Assembly (NCBI RefSeq): GCF_900168195.1
Contig: NZ_FUYX01000003.1
Location: 310,001-374,000 of the forward strand
DNA length: 64,000 bases
Direction: 5' to 3'
Source of the DNA: Allobosea thiooxidans
GTDB lineage: Bacteria; Pseudomonadota; Alphaproteobacteria; Rhizobiales; Beijerinckiaceae
Below the pieces are notes generated by a model that saw only the letters and a program-made list of their open reading frames with translations, was not told the DNA's origin and did not search any database. Of the stretch, positions 37,245 through 46,320 are shown piece after piece (position 1 is the first letter of the stretch; each line of letters begins with the position of its first letter). The translations under genes were made by a program, and so were the position numbers.

Positions 37245-38534
37245 TTAGCCCATCCTCAGCGCTTCGACCGGGTCGAGGCGAGCCGCCTTCCAGGCCGGGT
37301 AGAGCGTCGCCAGCAGCGACAGCGTCAGCGCCATCAGCACGACGCTCACGACCTCGCGCCAGTCGATGACGGAAGGGATATCGCTCAGGAAGCGCACCGT
37401 CGGGTCCCAGAGATTGGCGCCGGTGATCCAGTTCAGCGCCGCCATGATCGACTTGATGTTGTTGGCGAAGACGACGCCGAGGATGAAACCGGCGAATGTG
37501 CCGATGACGCCGATCGCCGCCCCCGTGATCAGGAAGACGCGCAGCACCGTGCCGCGCGTGCAGCCCATGGTGCGCATGATGGCGATGTCGGCGGTCTTGT
37601 CCTTCACCAGCATGATCAGGCCGGAGACGATGTTCAGCGCCGCGACCAGCACGATCAGCGTCAGGATGATGAACATCACGTTGCGCTCGACCTCGAGCGC
37701 GTTGAAGAAGCTGCGATTCCTCTGGCGCCAGTCCGAGAGCACGAGCGGGCGCGGCGCATCCGCCTCGATGGCGTCGCGGACCTTCTGCGTATTGTCGGGA
37801 TTGTCGACGAAGATCTCGATGACGTTCACGTCGCCGTCGCGGTTGAAATAGGCCTGGGCCTCGGCGAGCGGCATGTAGACGAAGGTGCCGTCGAATTCGG
37901 TCATGCCGATCTCGAAGATCGCCTTGACCGGATAGGCCTTGATGCGCGGCGCCGTGCCGAAGGGCGTCGAGGCGCCCTGCGGCGAGACCAGCGTCATGTT
38001 GTCGCCGACCTGGATGCCGAGCGCATTGGCGAGGCGACGGCCGATGGCGACGCCCGGAGTGGTATCGAATCCGTCGAGCGTGCCGCCCCGGATGTTGCCG
38101 CCGATGAAGGGGATCGCCTTGATGTCGGCCTCGCGCACGCCGCGCACCAGCACGCCGTTGTTGCCGGTCTGCGAGGAGGCCAGCGCCTGCCCCTCGACCA
38201 GCGGGATCGCCAGCTTGATGCCGGGGGTCTTGCTGAGTCTTGCCGCGACGCTGTCGTAATCGTCGAGCGGCCGGTCGATCGGCGTCGCGAAGATATGGCC
38301 GTTCACGCCGACGATCTTCTCCAGCAGCTCCTTGCGGAAGCCGTTCATCACCGACATCACGATGATCAGCGTGGCCACGCCGAGCATGATGCCGAGGAAG
38401 GAGAAGCCGGCGATGACCGAGACGAAGCCCTCGCGACGACGCGTGCGCAGATAACGGCCGGCCAGCAGCCATTCGAAGCCGGCGAAGGGCTTCGTGCCGG
38501 TCGGGACTGCGGCATTCTCGGCGGCAACGCTCAT
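37245..38534 (-). CDS. lolC: Lipoprotein-releasing system membrane protein LolC/LolE
   Basis: The 429-residue permease has one membrane helix after about residue 30 (FVSVIAGFSFLGIMLGVATL), a large periplasmic MacB-like domain (about 60-280) and three C-terminal helices. That is the FtsX/MacB fold. GFEWLLAGRYLRTRRREGFVS at the N terminus is typical of LolC/E. A single such gene is found here, so the transporter is probably a homodimer (LolF type), as in many alphaproteobacteria. The ATG at 38534 lies 43 bases after proS; the frame is open for 60 further codons upstream, inside proS. Confidence 0.92.
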   Translation of the reverse strand: MSVAAENAAVPTGTKPFAGFEWLLAGRYLRTRRREGFVSVIAGFSFLGIMLGVATLIIVMSVMNGFRKELLEKIVGVNGHIFATPIDRPLDDYDSVAARLSKTPGIKLAIPLVEGQALASSQTGNNGVLVRGVREADIKAIPFIGGNIRGGTLDGFDTTPGVAIGRRLANALGIQVGDNMTLVSPQGASTPFGTAPRIKAYPVKAIFEIGMTEFDGTFVYMPLAEAQAYFNRDGDVNVIEIFVDNPDNTQKVRDAIEADAPRPLVLSDWRQRNRSFFNALEVERNVMFIILTLIVLVAALNIVSGLIMLVKDKTADIAIMRTMGCTRGTVLRVFLITGAAIGVIGTFAGFILGVVFANNIKSIMAALNWITGANLWDPTVRFLSDIPSVIDWREVVSVVLMALTLSLLATLYPAWKAARLDPVEALRMG

Positions 38535-38577
38535 GCTGTGGCCCGGGCCATGCGGCGAGCTGTGGCGCGGCGCTCCG

Positions 38578-39909
38578 TCACGCCGCGCGACCCTTGAAGC
38601 GATCGAGCGCCGCTTCGAGCGAGACGAGCTCCCGCTCGCCGCCGGCTCGGCGCTTGAGCTCGACCTTGCCTTCGGCCAGGCCCTTCGGACCGACGATGAT
38701 CTGCCAGGGCACACCGATCAGGTCGGCGGTGGCGAACTTGGCGCCCGGGCGCTCCTCGGTGTCGTCGAGCAGGGCGTCGTAGCCCTTGGCGAGCAGGTGC
38801 TGGTAGATTTGCGCCGCCGCGCCATCGGTCGCCGCATCGCCGACCTTCAGGTTGATCACCGAGACGTCGAAGGGCGCGATCTCTTCCGGCCAGACGATTC
38901 CGCCGTCATCATGTCCGGCCTCGATCAGCGCCGCGACGAGGCGGCTCGGGCCGATGCCGTAGGAGCCGCCGTGGAGCAGCACCGGCTGGCCGTCCGGCCC
39001 GGCCACCGCCGCGCCCATCGGCTCGGAATACTTGGTGCCGAAATAGAAGATGTGGCCGACCTCGATGCCGCGCGCCGAGACGCGCTTGTCTTCCGGAACC
39101 GCCTCGAAGGCAGACTTGTCGTGCATTTCCTCGGTCGCGGCGTAGAGGCTCGTCCACTTGTCGAAGATGCCTTGGAGCCCGGCGACGCTGTCGAAATCGG
39201 TGTCGGCGGCCGGCGTCTCGAAATTCAGGTAGTCGCTGTGGCAGAAGACCTCGCTCTCGCCGGTCGAGGCGAGCACGATGAATTCGTGGCTGAGATCGCC
39301 GCCGATCGGGCCGGTATCGGCCTTCATCGGGATGGCCTTCAGGCCGAGCCGCGCGAAAGTGCGCAGATAGGCCGCGAACATGCGGTTATAGGCGTGGCGC
39401 GCCGCATCCTTGTCGAGATCGAAGGAATAGGCGTCCTTCATCAGGAACTCGCGGCCGCGCATCACGCCGAAGCGCGGGCGCACCTCGTCGCGGAACTTCC
39501 ACTGGATGTGGTAGAGGTTGAGCGGCAGGTCCTTGTAGGACTTGACGTAAGCGCGAACGATCTCGGTGACCATCTCCTCGTTGGTCGGCCCGTAGAGCAT
39601 CTCGCGATCGTGCCGATCCTTGATGCGCAGCATCTCCTTGCCATAGGCGTCGTAGCGCCCGCTCTCGCGCCAGAGATCGGCCGATTGGATGGTCGGCATC
39701 AGGATCTCGATGGCGCCCGAGCGATTCTGCTCCTCGCGGATGACGTTGCTGATCTTGTTGAGCACGCGCAGGCCCAGCGGCAGCCAGGCGTAGATGCCCG
39801 CCGATTCCTGGCGGATCATCCCGGCGCGCAGCATCAGCCGGTGCGAGACGATCTCCGCCTCCTTCGGCGTATCGCGCAGGAGGGGCAGGAAATAGCGGGA
39901 GAGACGCAT
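38578..39909 (-). CDS. proS: Prolyl-tRNA synthetase, short alphaproteobacterial type
   Basis: This class II synthetase charges tRNA-Pro. At 443 residues it lacks the editing INS domain found in the 570-residue E. coli enzyme, as is normal in alphaproteobacteria; alanine misediting must be handled by a separate protein. Motif 2 ([25 protein letters not shown]) and motif 3 ([13 protein letters not shown]) are complete, and the anticodon-binding domain follows. It precedes lolC-lolD on the minus strand. Confidence 0.95.
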   Translation of the reverse strand: MRLSRYFLPLLRDTPKEAEIVSHRLMLRAGMIRQESAGIYAWLPLGLRVLNKISNVIREEQNRSGAIEILMPTIQSADLWRESGRYDAYGKEMLRIKDRHDREMLYGPTNEEMVTEIVRAYVKSYKDLPLNLYHIQWKFRDEVRPRFGVMRGREFLMKDAYSFDLDKDAARHAYNRMFAAYLRTFARLGLKAIPMKADTGPIGGDLSHEFIVLASTGESEVFCHSDYLNFETPAADTDFDSVAGLQGIFDKWTSLYAATEEMHDKSAFEAVPEDKRVSARGIEVGHIFYFGTKYSEPMGAAVAGPDGQPVLLHGGSYGIGPSRLVAALIEAGHDDGGIVWPEEIAPFDVSVINLKVGDAATDGAAAQIYQHLLAKGYDALLDDTEERPGAKFATADLIGVPWQIIVGPKGLAEGKVELKRRAGGERELVSLEAALDRFKGRAA

Positions 39910-40078
39910 CGGAAAACCTGTCGGAGGGCATCGCGCAGAGGGCCTGCGCGACGAGTCGCTTCATCTGAGAGACACCATCGCTCTCGGCAAATTGCAAACC
40001 AAAAACCTCAGAAAGCGAGGGAAGATGGCAAAGTTGTGTGCCTTTCCCCGCGGCCGCTGCACATGGCCCGGCCCCGCC

Positions 40079-40174
40079 GTCATTCCCGGGCGACAAGGGA
40101 GACCGGGGGAATCTCGTGAAGGAGATTCGGGCGCCGACCGCAACGAGACGCTCGGGGCAAGCCCGAGCATGACG
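40079..40174. repeat. Family C-related palindromic repeat, copy 3
   Basis: The left end GTCATTCCCGGGCGACAAGG and the right end CTCGGGGCAAGCCCGAGCAT then GACG resemble the outer parts of the elements at 32321 and 53137. The inner part GAATCTCGTGAAGGAGATTC is itself a hairpin. The element lies between coaD and proS. Confidence 0.5.
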
Positions 40175-40187
40175 CGCGCGGGGCCGT

Positions 40188-40688
40188 TCAGCCCTTGGCG
40201 AAGCGGGCCTTCAGGGCCGCGAGCACGGGCTCGGGCACGAAATGCGAGACGTCGCCGCCCATCGCGGCGATCTGGCGCACCAGCGTCGCGGTGATATGGC
40301 GCACGCCCGGCGAAGCCGGCAGGAAGACGGTCTGCACTTCCGGCGCCATAATTCCGTTCATGCCCGCCATCTGCATCTCGTAGTCGAGGTCGGAGCCGTC
40401 GCGCAGGCCGCGGATGATCAGCGAGGCGCCGGCGCGGCGGGCCGCATCGACGGCAAGATCGTCGAAGGTGACGACGTCGAGCACGGCCCCCTTTGCTGCG
40501 AGCAGCGGCGTCGCGACCGCGCGCAGCAGCTCGGCGCGCCGCTCGACGGAGAGAAGCGGCGTCTTGCCGGGATGGACGCCGATCGCCACGACCAGCTTGT
40601 CGCAGAGCCCGGCGGCGGCCGCGATCACGTCGGCATGGCCGTTGGTCACGGGGTCGAAGGAACCGGTGTAGAAAGCGATGCGTGCCAT
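40188..40688 (-). CDS. coaD: Phosphopantetheine adenylyltransferase
   Basis: CoaD adenylates 4'-phosphopantetheine in coenzyme A synthesis. The 166-residue protein is a nucleotidyltransferase with [15 protein letters not shown] at 8-22, holding the T/HxGH-type motif. [22 protein letters not shown] follows, and the ISST-equivalent [11 protein letters not shown] lies near the end. It stands upstream of proS on the same strand, separated by a repeat. Confidence 0.95.
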   Translation of the reverse strand: MARIAFYTGSFDPVTNGHADVIAAAAGLCDKLVVAIGVHPGKTPLLSVERRAELLRAVATPLLAAKGAVLDVVTFDDLAVDAARRAGASLIIRGLRDGSDLDYEMQMAGMNGIMAPEVQTVFLPASPGVRHITATLVRQIAAMGGDVSHFVPEPVLAALKARFAKG

Positions 40689-40796
40689 GTTGCCAGCGTT
40701 AGCGGCTCATCCGCGACGCGGCAAGCAGCCTCTACGGATGGCGGCAATGCCGCCAGCCGGCCGACGCGACCTGCCGCAAGGCAAGCGGATGCGACA

Positions 40797-40919
40797 TCAG
40801 GAAAACGGGATGACGACCGTGAGGGCCGCGGCGCTGCCAAGGATGATCGACAGACAGATCATCAGGGACGCGACCAGGGACACGTGACGGGACGCGACGT
40901 CGAACGGGTAGGCATGCAT
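40797..40919 (-). CDS. Possible 40-residue membrane protein
   Basis: The frame reads MHAYPFDVASRHVSLVASLM, then ICLSIILGSAAALTVVIPFS: a polar N terminus and one strong membrane helix (about 14-37). GAGG lies about 11 bases before the ATG. Nothing overlaps it; it sits in the 388-base gap between coaD and the divergent ABC-F gene. I do not recognise it. A short hydrophobic frame in G+C-rich DNA can arise by chance, so confidence is moderate. The rest of the gap (40689-40796 and 40920-41076) holds nothing I can name. Confidence 0.45.
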   Translation of the reverse strand: MHAYPFDVASRHVSLVASLMICLSIILGSAAALTVVIPFS

Positions 40920-41076
40920 CGAAGACTGCCTCGCGAATCGGAAACTACTGCATTGCCGTTGGGTGAAGGCGGCCGCAGGCCGCTCCAAGGCGAGATTGTG
41001 ACGAAACGGTGACGGCAGGCCCATTGTTCCGGCCTCGCATTGCGTTTTCGGGGGCAAACCGCCTAAACCGGCCGCC

Positions 41077-42945
41077 ATGCTGACGATCAACGACATCACC
41101 TACCGCCTCGGCGAGCGCCTGCTGCTCGACCATACCGGGGCAGCGATCCCGGACGGCGCACGCGTCGGCTTCGTCGGCCGCAACGGCACCGGCAAGACGA
41201 CGCTGTTCAAGATCATCACCGGCGATCTCGGCACGGAGAGCGGCAATATCAGCCTGCCCAAGGGGCGGCGCATCGGCGGCGTGGCGCAGGAGGCCCCGGG
41301 CGGGCCGGAAACGCTGATCGAGGTGGTGCTCGCAGCCGATGTCGAGCGCACCGCGCTGATGAAGGAGAGCGAGACCGCGACCGATCCACATCGCATCGCC
41401 GAGATCGGGACGCGGCTCGCCGATATCGGCGCGCATTCGGCGCCGGCCCGTGCCGCGATGGTGCTGCACGGGCTCGGCTTCAACGAGGAGGCGCAGCAGC
41501 GCCCCTGCTCCGACTTCTCCGGCGGCTGGCGCATGCGCGTGGCGCTCGCAGCGGTGCTGTTCTCCGAGCCCGATTTGCTGCTGCTCGACGAGCCGACCAA
41601 CTATCTCGATCTCGAAGGAACGCTCTGGCTCTACGACTATCTGGAGCGCTATCCGCATACCGTGATCGTCATAAGCCACGACCGCGAGCTGCTCGACACC
41701 TCGGTCGATCACATCATGCATCTCGACCAGGGCAAGCTCACGCTCTACCGCGGCGGCTATTCCTCCTTCGAGAAGCAACGCGCCGAGAAGCAGATGCAGC
41801 TCGCCCGCGCCCGCGAGAAGCAGGAGGCGGAGCGCAAGCATCTCCAATCCTTCGTCGACCGCTTCAAGGCCAAGGCGACCAAGGCCCGGCAGGCACAGTC
41901 GCGCGTCAAGCGGCTGGAGAAGATGCAGACCATCGCGACGATCATCGACCGCGACGTGCAGCCCTTCGTCTTCCCCGGGCCGGAGAAGCCGCTCTCGCCG
42001 CCGATGATCGTGCTGGAGGATGCCAGCGCCGGCTATGGCGAGCACAAGGTGCTGTCGCGGCTCAATCTCTCGCTGGCGCCGGACGACCGCATCGCGCTGC
42101 TGGGCTCGAACGGCAACGGCAAGTCGACCTTCTGCAAGCTGATCGGCGGAAGGCTTCCCGCCATGTCCGGCGAGATGAAGAAGTCGAGCAAGCTGGAGAC
42201 GGCCTATTTCGCCCAGCACCAGCTGGACGAACTGCGCGTCGAGGACACGCCGGTCGGCCATCTGCGCGACCTGATGCCCGATGCGCCGGAGGCGAAAGTG
42301 CGCTCCAAGGCGGCGCAGATCGGTTTTCCCGCGAGCAAGGCGGACACGCCGGTCAAGCTGCTCTCCGGCGGCGAGAAGGCGCGGCTGATGCTGGGGCTCG
42401 CCACCTTCCACGGCCCGCATCTGCTGATCCTCGACGAGCCGACGAACCATCTCGACATCGACAGCCGCACGGCGCTGGTCACCGCGATCAACGATTATCC
42501 GGGCGCCGTCATCCTCGTCAGCCACGACCGCTTCCTGATCGAGGCCTGCGCAGACCGGCTCTGGCTGGTCGGCGGCGGGACGGTGAAGAATTTCGACGGC
42601 GACATGGACGACTACCGCACCTATGTGCTGGGCGCCGCCAAGGCCGAGAAGCGCGGCAAGCCTGCCCCGGAGGCGGCAGCCGCGAAGCCGAACGACCGCA
42701 AGGAAGCCGCGAGCAAGCGGGCCGCGCAGGGGCCGATCCGGCAGAAGCTCAACCTTGCGGAAGCGCGCATCGCCAAGCTGACCGGGCTGATCGAGAAGGT
42801 CGACGCGGCGCTCGCGAACGGCGCCTTCGCCCGCGAGCCGGAAAAGGCGCTGCAGCTCTCGCGCCAGCGGGCGGAGCTCACGGAGGCGCTGACGGCGGCC
42901 GAGGAGGAATGGCTGCTGCTCGGCGAGGAGCTGGAGAGCGCCTGA
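41077..42945 (+). CDS. ABC-F family ATPase (Uup/YheS-like)
   Basis: The 622-residue protein has two ABC ATPase domains in one chain and no membrane part. Walker A sites are VGRNGTGKTTLFK and LGSNGNGKSTFCK. Signatures are FSGGWRMRVALA and LSGGEKARLMLG, each followed by LLLLDEPTNYLD or LLILDEPTNHLD. A charged linker (about 230-280, EKQEAERKHLQSFVDRFKAK) and a C-terminal coiled coil (from about 555) place it in the ABC-F translation factors, near Uup/YheS. These act on the ribosome E site; its exact role cannot be read from the sequence. It is monocistronic. Confidence 0.92.
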   Translation: MLTINDITYRLGERLLLDHTGAAIPDGARVGFVGRNGTGKTTLFKIITGDLGTESGNISLPKGRRIGGVAQEAPGGPETLIEVVLAADVERTALMKESETATDPHRIAEIGTRLADIGAHSAPARAAMVLHGLGFNEEAQQRPCSDFSGGWRMRVALAAVLFSEPDLLLLDEPTNYLDLEGTLWLYDYLERYPHTVIVISHDRELLDTSVDHIMHLDQGKLTLYRGGYSSFEKQRAEKQMQLARAREKQEAERKHLQSFVDRFKAKATKARQAQSRVKRLEKMQTIATIIDRDVQPFVFPGPEKPLSPPMIVLEDASAGYGEHKVLSRLNLSLAPDDRIALLGSNGNGKSTFCKLIGGRLPAMSGEMKKSSKLETAYFAQHQLDELRVEDTPVGHLRDLMPDAPEAKVRSKAAQIGFPASKADTPVKLLSGGEKARLMLGLATFHGPHLLILDEPTNHLDIDSRTALVTAINDYPGAVILVSHDRFLIEACADRLWLVGGGTVKNFDGDMDDYRTYVLGAAKAEKRGKPAPEAAAAKPNDRKEAASKRAAQGPIRQKLNLAEARIAKLTGLIEKVDAALANGAFAREPEKALQLSRQRAELTEALTAAEEEWLLLGEELESA

Positions 42946-43042
42946 AGCCCGACCGGCGCTGCGGCTTGCGACGGCGCGCCAGGCGTTTGCCTCTCCGAAA
43001 GCCCTATCAGGGCATGCTTGACGGGTTGCCCGGAGACACGAT

Positions 43043-43729
43043 GTGGAAACCTCGCTTTATGGCCCCGTCAAGCGCTTCCTCGAAGGCCTCGGCTATACCG
43101 TCAAGGGCGAGATCGGGCGTTGCGATCTCGTCGGGCTTCGCGAGGACGATCCAAGTGTCGTGGTGATCGGCGAACTCAAGCTGACCTTCAATCTGGAGCT
43201 CGTTCTGCAGGGCGTCGACCGCATGAGCCTCGGCGACGAAATCTGGCTGGCCGCGCAGCTTTCCGCCAAGGGCAGGGGTCGCGAAGGCGATCCGCGATAT
43301 CGCAATCTCTGCCGGCGCCTCGGATTCGGCTTGCTGGGCGTCTCCCAATCCGGCCGTGTGGACGTCCTTGTTTCCCCGGCGGCGCCAACGCCGCGGAAGA
43401 ACCCCCGCCAGCGTTCGAGATTGGTGGAGGAGCACAAGCGGCGTCAGGGAGACCCCGCCATCGGCGGCGGCACGCGCAAGCCCATCATGACCGCCTATCG
43501 CCAGCAGGCGCTCGCCTGCGCGGCTGCGATGGCAGCGGCGCCGCAACGGCCGCGCGATCTCAAGCGATCCTTCCCGGACGCGCAGAAGATCCTGAGCCGA
43601 AATGTCTATGGCTGGTTCGAGCGGTCCGAGCGCGGCGTCTACGCGCTGACGGAGACCGGTCGCAACGCTCTGGCAGAATGGCTACCCGAGGACGCGGGGA
43701 AGCTCGAGCGAAGCGGGACAGCCGGCTGA
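43043..43729 (+). CDS. DUF2161 protein, PD-(D/E)XK nuclease-like
   Basis: The 228-residue protein begins ETSLYGPVKRFLEGLGYTVKGEIG and shows CDLVGLRED followed, 13 residues later, by VIGELKL. That D...ExK pair is the PD-(D/E)XK nuclease active site. The second half has a basic linker and a C-terminal winged-helix-like region ending GVYALTETGRNALAEW. It matches the family annotated as putative PD-(D/E)XK phosphodiesterase (DUF2161), of unknown biological role. GTG at 43043 is the start, with CGGAGA upstream. No methyltransferase or toxin partner is adjacent, so a restriction role is unsupported. Confidence 0.75.
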   Translation: METSLYGPVKRFLEGLGYTVKGEIGRCDLVGLREDDPSVVVIGELKLTFNLELVLQGVDRMSLGDEIWLAAQLSAKGRGREGDPRYRNLCRRLGFGLLGVSQSGRVDVLVSPAAPTPRKNPRQRSRLVEEHKRRQGDPAIGGGTRKPIMTAYRQQALACAAAMAAAPQRPRDLKRSFPDAQKILSRNVYGWFERSERGVYALTETGRNALAEWLPEDAGKLERSGTAG

Positions 43730-43760
43730 GAGAACCGGAAGTCCCGGCAGCGGCAGCGGC

Positions 43761-44171
43761 TCAGCCCTGCCCCGGCTTGACGATCCGGCTCAGGCGATTG
43801 TCGGTGAACATGTAGATCTCGCGGCCGCCGGGCTCGGAATAGAGCACCTGCACCTCGCGCTGGCCCTTGCCGCTCTCGCCGATCAGCACGTCGGTCGGCC
43901 GCGCGCCCTTGAGCCTGACCAGCTCGCATTCGGTGATGCCGGGCGCGATCTCCTTCGGCAGCGGCCGGGTCGACGGGTCGAGCGAGGCGCCGACGCTGCA
44001 TTCGCCTTCCGGCGTCAATACCGGTTCACGGGTGGAGATGCCGGCGCTGGCCGTGCTGGTGGTCGTCGTGGTGACGCCGCCCTTGGTCTCGGACTGGAAG
44101 GCGAAACCGCCCATGTCGACGGAGCAGCCGCCAAGCGTCGCGGCGCAGAGGAACAGGACCGGCAGTCTCAC
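43761..44171 (-). CDS. Small outer-membrane lipoprotein of unknown function
   Basis: Starting at the GTG at 44171 the protein has 136 residues with a lipoprotein signal, LPVLFLCAATLGGC; the lipobox is LGGC with the acylated cysteine at 16 and serine after it, which favours the outer membrane. The mature part has a threonine-rich linker (GGVTTTTTSTAS) and a domain GITECELVRLKGARPTDVLIG, then REVQVLYSEPGGREIYMFTDNRLSRI, which resembles the SmpA/OmlA (BamE) fold. Its start overlaps the holC stop by 4 bases (GTGA), so the two are coupled. The BamE-like reading is tentative. Confidence 0.72.
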   Translation of the reverse strand: MRLPVLFLCAATLGGCSVDMGGFAFQSETKGGVTTTTTSTASAGISTREPVLTPEGECSVGASLDPSTRPLPKEIAPGITECELVRLKGARPTDVLIGESGKGQREVQVLYSEPGGREIYMFTDNRLSRIVKPGQG

Positions 44172-44620
44172 GCTTTCTTCTCCCAGCGGCCGGCCTCGTC
44201 CTGCTGCCAGTAGCTGGCGGCATGACCGGAGGCCCGGGCCTTCTTCCAATCCTCACGGGCCGCTGTCAGCGCCTCGGGATCGTCTCCATCGAATATCAGA
44301 ACGACGCGCTCGTAGTCCTGCATTGCGTCGGGAATGCGGACTCCGTCGGCGCAGATCCGCACCTGCGCGGCGTTCGGGTTGTGGCCCTGGGTGGTGACGA
44401 CCACCGGGTTCTGCGCGGCATCCGCTTCCATGGCCGTGACATGCGGCAGGAAGCTCTCGTCCGAATAGGTCCAGAGATGGTCGTCGATCGCGCTCAGTCG
44501 CTCCTGGCTCGAAACCTCGACGACGACCTTCTGCCCGCGCGACAGGGCGCGGTCGAGGATCGTCGGCAGCACCTGCTCGAGCGGGCGAGACTGCAGATGG
44601 AAGAACAGGATTTCAGCCAT
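44168..44620 (-). CDS. holC: DNA polymerase III chi subunit
   Basis: HolC links the clamp loader to single-stranded DNA-binding protein during replication. The 150-residue protein shows the family pattern AEILFFHLQSRPLEQVLPTIL, SQERLSAIDDHLWTYSDESFLPH and ERVVLIFDGDD. It lies after pepA on the minus strand, the same pepA-holC pairing as in Escherichia coli, here with a 48-base gap. I chose the ATG at 44620; a TTG sits just before it. The replication link with dnaE and dnaB in the window is functional, not operonic. Confidence 0.9.
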   Translation of the reverse strand: MAEILFFHLQSRPLEQVLPTILDRALSRGQKVVVEVSSQERLSAIDDHLWTYSDESFLPHVTAMEADAAQNPVVVTTQGHNPNAAQVRICADGVRIPDAMQDYERVVLIFDGDDPEALTAAREDWKKARASGHAASYWQQDEAGRWEKKA

Positions 44621-44668
44621 CAAACCATTTTATTACAACGAGTTGTCAGACTCTGCGCAGAAATCGAG

Positions 44669-46162
44669 TCAGCTCTCGTAATTGTCCGCTACCAGCCTGT
44701 CGAGCAGGCGCACGCCCCAGCCCGGGCCCCAGGACCGGTTGATCTCGCTATCCTTGGCGGCCATGCCGGTGCCGGCGATGTCGAGATGCGCCCAGGGGGT
44801 GTCGTTGACGTGGCGCTGCAGGAACTGCGCGGCGGTGATGGAGCCGGCATAGCGCCCGGCCGAGTTCTTCATGTCGGCGAATTTCGAGTCGATCATCTTG
44901 TCGTAGCCCTTGCCGAGCGGCAGGCGCCAGACCGTCTCGCCGGTGGCGGTGCCAGCTGCCGACAGGCGTTCGGCGAGTTCGTCGCTGTTGCTGAACAGGC
45001 CGGCATTCTCCTGGCCGAGCGCGACCATGATGGCGCCGGTCAGCGTGGCAAGGTTGATCATGAAGCGCGGCTTGAAGCGCTCCTGCGTGTACCAGAGCAC
45101 GTCGGCGAGGACGAGCCGGCCCTCGGCGTCGGTGTTGATGATCTCGATGGTCTGGCCGGAGAGCGAAGCGACGATGTCGCCCGGGCGCTGGGCGTTGCCG
45201 TCGGGCATGTTCTCGACGAGGCCGATGACGCCGATGGCGTTGACCTTGGCCTTGCGGGCCGCGAGCGCATGCATCAGGCCGACGACGCAGGCGGCGCCCG
45301 CCATGTCGCCCTTCATATCCTCCATGCCGGCGCCGGGCTTGAGCGAGATGCCGCCGGTGTCGAAGGTCACGCCCTTGCCGACGAAGGCGACGGGCTCGGC
45401 GTCCTTGCCGGCGCCGTTCCAGCGCATGATGGCGACCCGGCTCTCGCGCCGCGAGCCCTGGCCGACGCCGAGCAGCGCGCGCATGCCGATCTTCTTCAGG
45501 TCCTTCTCGTCGAGGATCTCGATTTCGACGTCGAGCTTCTTCAGCTTCGCGGCCCGGTCGGCGAACTCCTCCGGATAGAGCACGTTCGGCGGCTCGTTCA
45601 CGAGGTCGCGCGCCAGGAGGACGCCACCTGCGACGGCCTCGGCCTGCTTCAGGGCCCTCTTCAAGCCGGCCGGATCCTCGCTGCGCAGCGTGACCGCGAC
45701 CGCCCCCTCCTCGTCCTTGTCCTTGCTCTTCGTCTTGTAGCGATCGAAGGCGTAGGAACGCAGCCGGAGGCCGAGCGCCAGCTCGGCCGCCTGCCGCGCG
45801 GCGATCGTCCCCTCGGGCAGCGCCAGGACGATCTCGGCCGTGCGGCCGGCCCCGAGCCGGCCGGCGATCGCGCCGCCGAGCCTGACGAAATCCAGCGTGT
45901 CGCGCTCGTCCTGCGGCCCGACGCCGACGACGATCAGGCGCTCGTAGCCCGCCTGCTCCGGCGCGGGCAGGGTCAGCGCTGCGCGAACCTTGCCCTTGAA
46001 GCGCTCGGCCGCGGCCGAGCGCGTCAGCAGCGTCTGCGCCGCCTCCCCCGCCGCCGCGGCAGCGGCTTCCGGCAGGAGAAGGCGATCGGAGACCAGGACG
46101 ACGAGGTCCTGCCCCTCGACGGCATGGAAGGCTTTGACCTCGAGCTTCAGACGCTGCGACAT
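44669..46162 (-). CDS. pepA: Leucyl aminopeptidase
   Basis: PepA is a cytosolic dinuclear-metal M17 aminopeptidase, a hexamer that removes N-terminal residues. The 497-residue protein has the metal and catalytic motifs [18 protein letters not shown] and the signature [12 protein letters not shown]. The N-terminal domain contains the usual [21 protein letters not shown] stretch ([16 protein letters not shown]). The ATG at 46162 gives the canonical start [12 protein letters not shown]. It is divergent from lptF, with 158 bases for both promoters. Confidence 0.95.
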   Translation of the reverse strand: MSQRLKLEVKAFHAVEGQDLVVLVSDRLLLPEAAAAAAGEAAQTLLTRSAAAERFKGKVRAALTLPAPEQAGYERLIVVGVGPQDERDTLDFVRLGGAIAGRLGAGRTAEIVLALPEGTIAARQAAELALGLRLRSYAFDRYKTKSKDKDEEGAVAVTLRSEDPAGLKRALKQAEAVAGGVLLARDLVNEPPNVLYPEEFADRAAKLKKLDVEIEILDEKDLKKIGMRALLGVGQGSRRESRVAIMRWNGAGKDAEPVAFVGKGVTFDTGGISLKPGAGMEDMKGDMAGAACVVGLMHALAARKAKVNAIGVIGLVENMPDGNAQRPGDIVASLSGQTIEIINTDAEGRLVLADVLWYTQERFKPRFMINLATLTGAIMVALGQENAGLFSNSDELAERLSAAGTATGETVWRLPLGKGYDKMIDSKFADMKNSAGRYAGSITAAQFLQRHVNDTPWAHLDIAGTGMAAKDSEINRSWGPGWGVRLLDRLVADNYES

Positions 46163-46320
46163 GATCCGCTCACAATCCTGCGACAACTGCTTGGGGAAGG
46201 ACACCGAAGGAAGCGACGCAGACGATTCCCGTTTGCGCCGCGACCGCGCCTATACCATAGGGAGTGTCCGACGAACCACCTCGGGAAGCTCCCCGGCTTC
46301 CCGCCTGCCGGAAGCGACGC

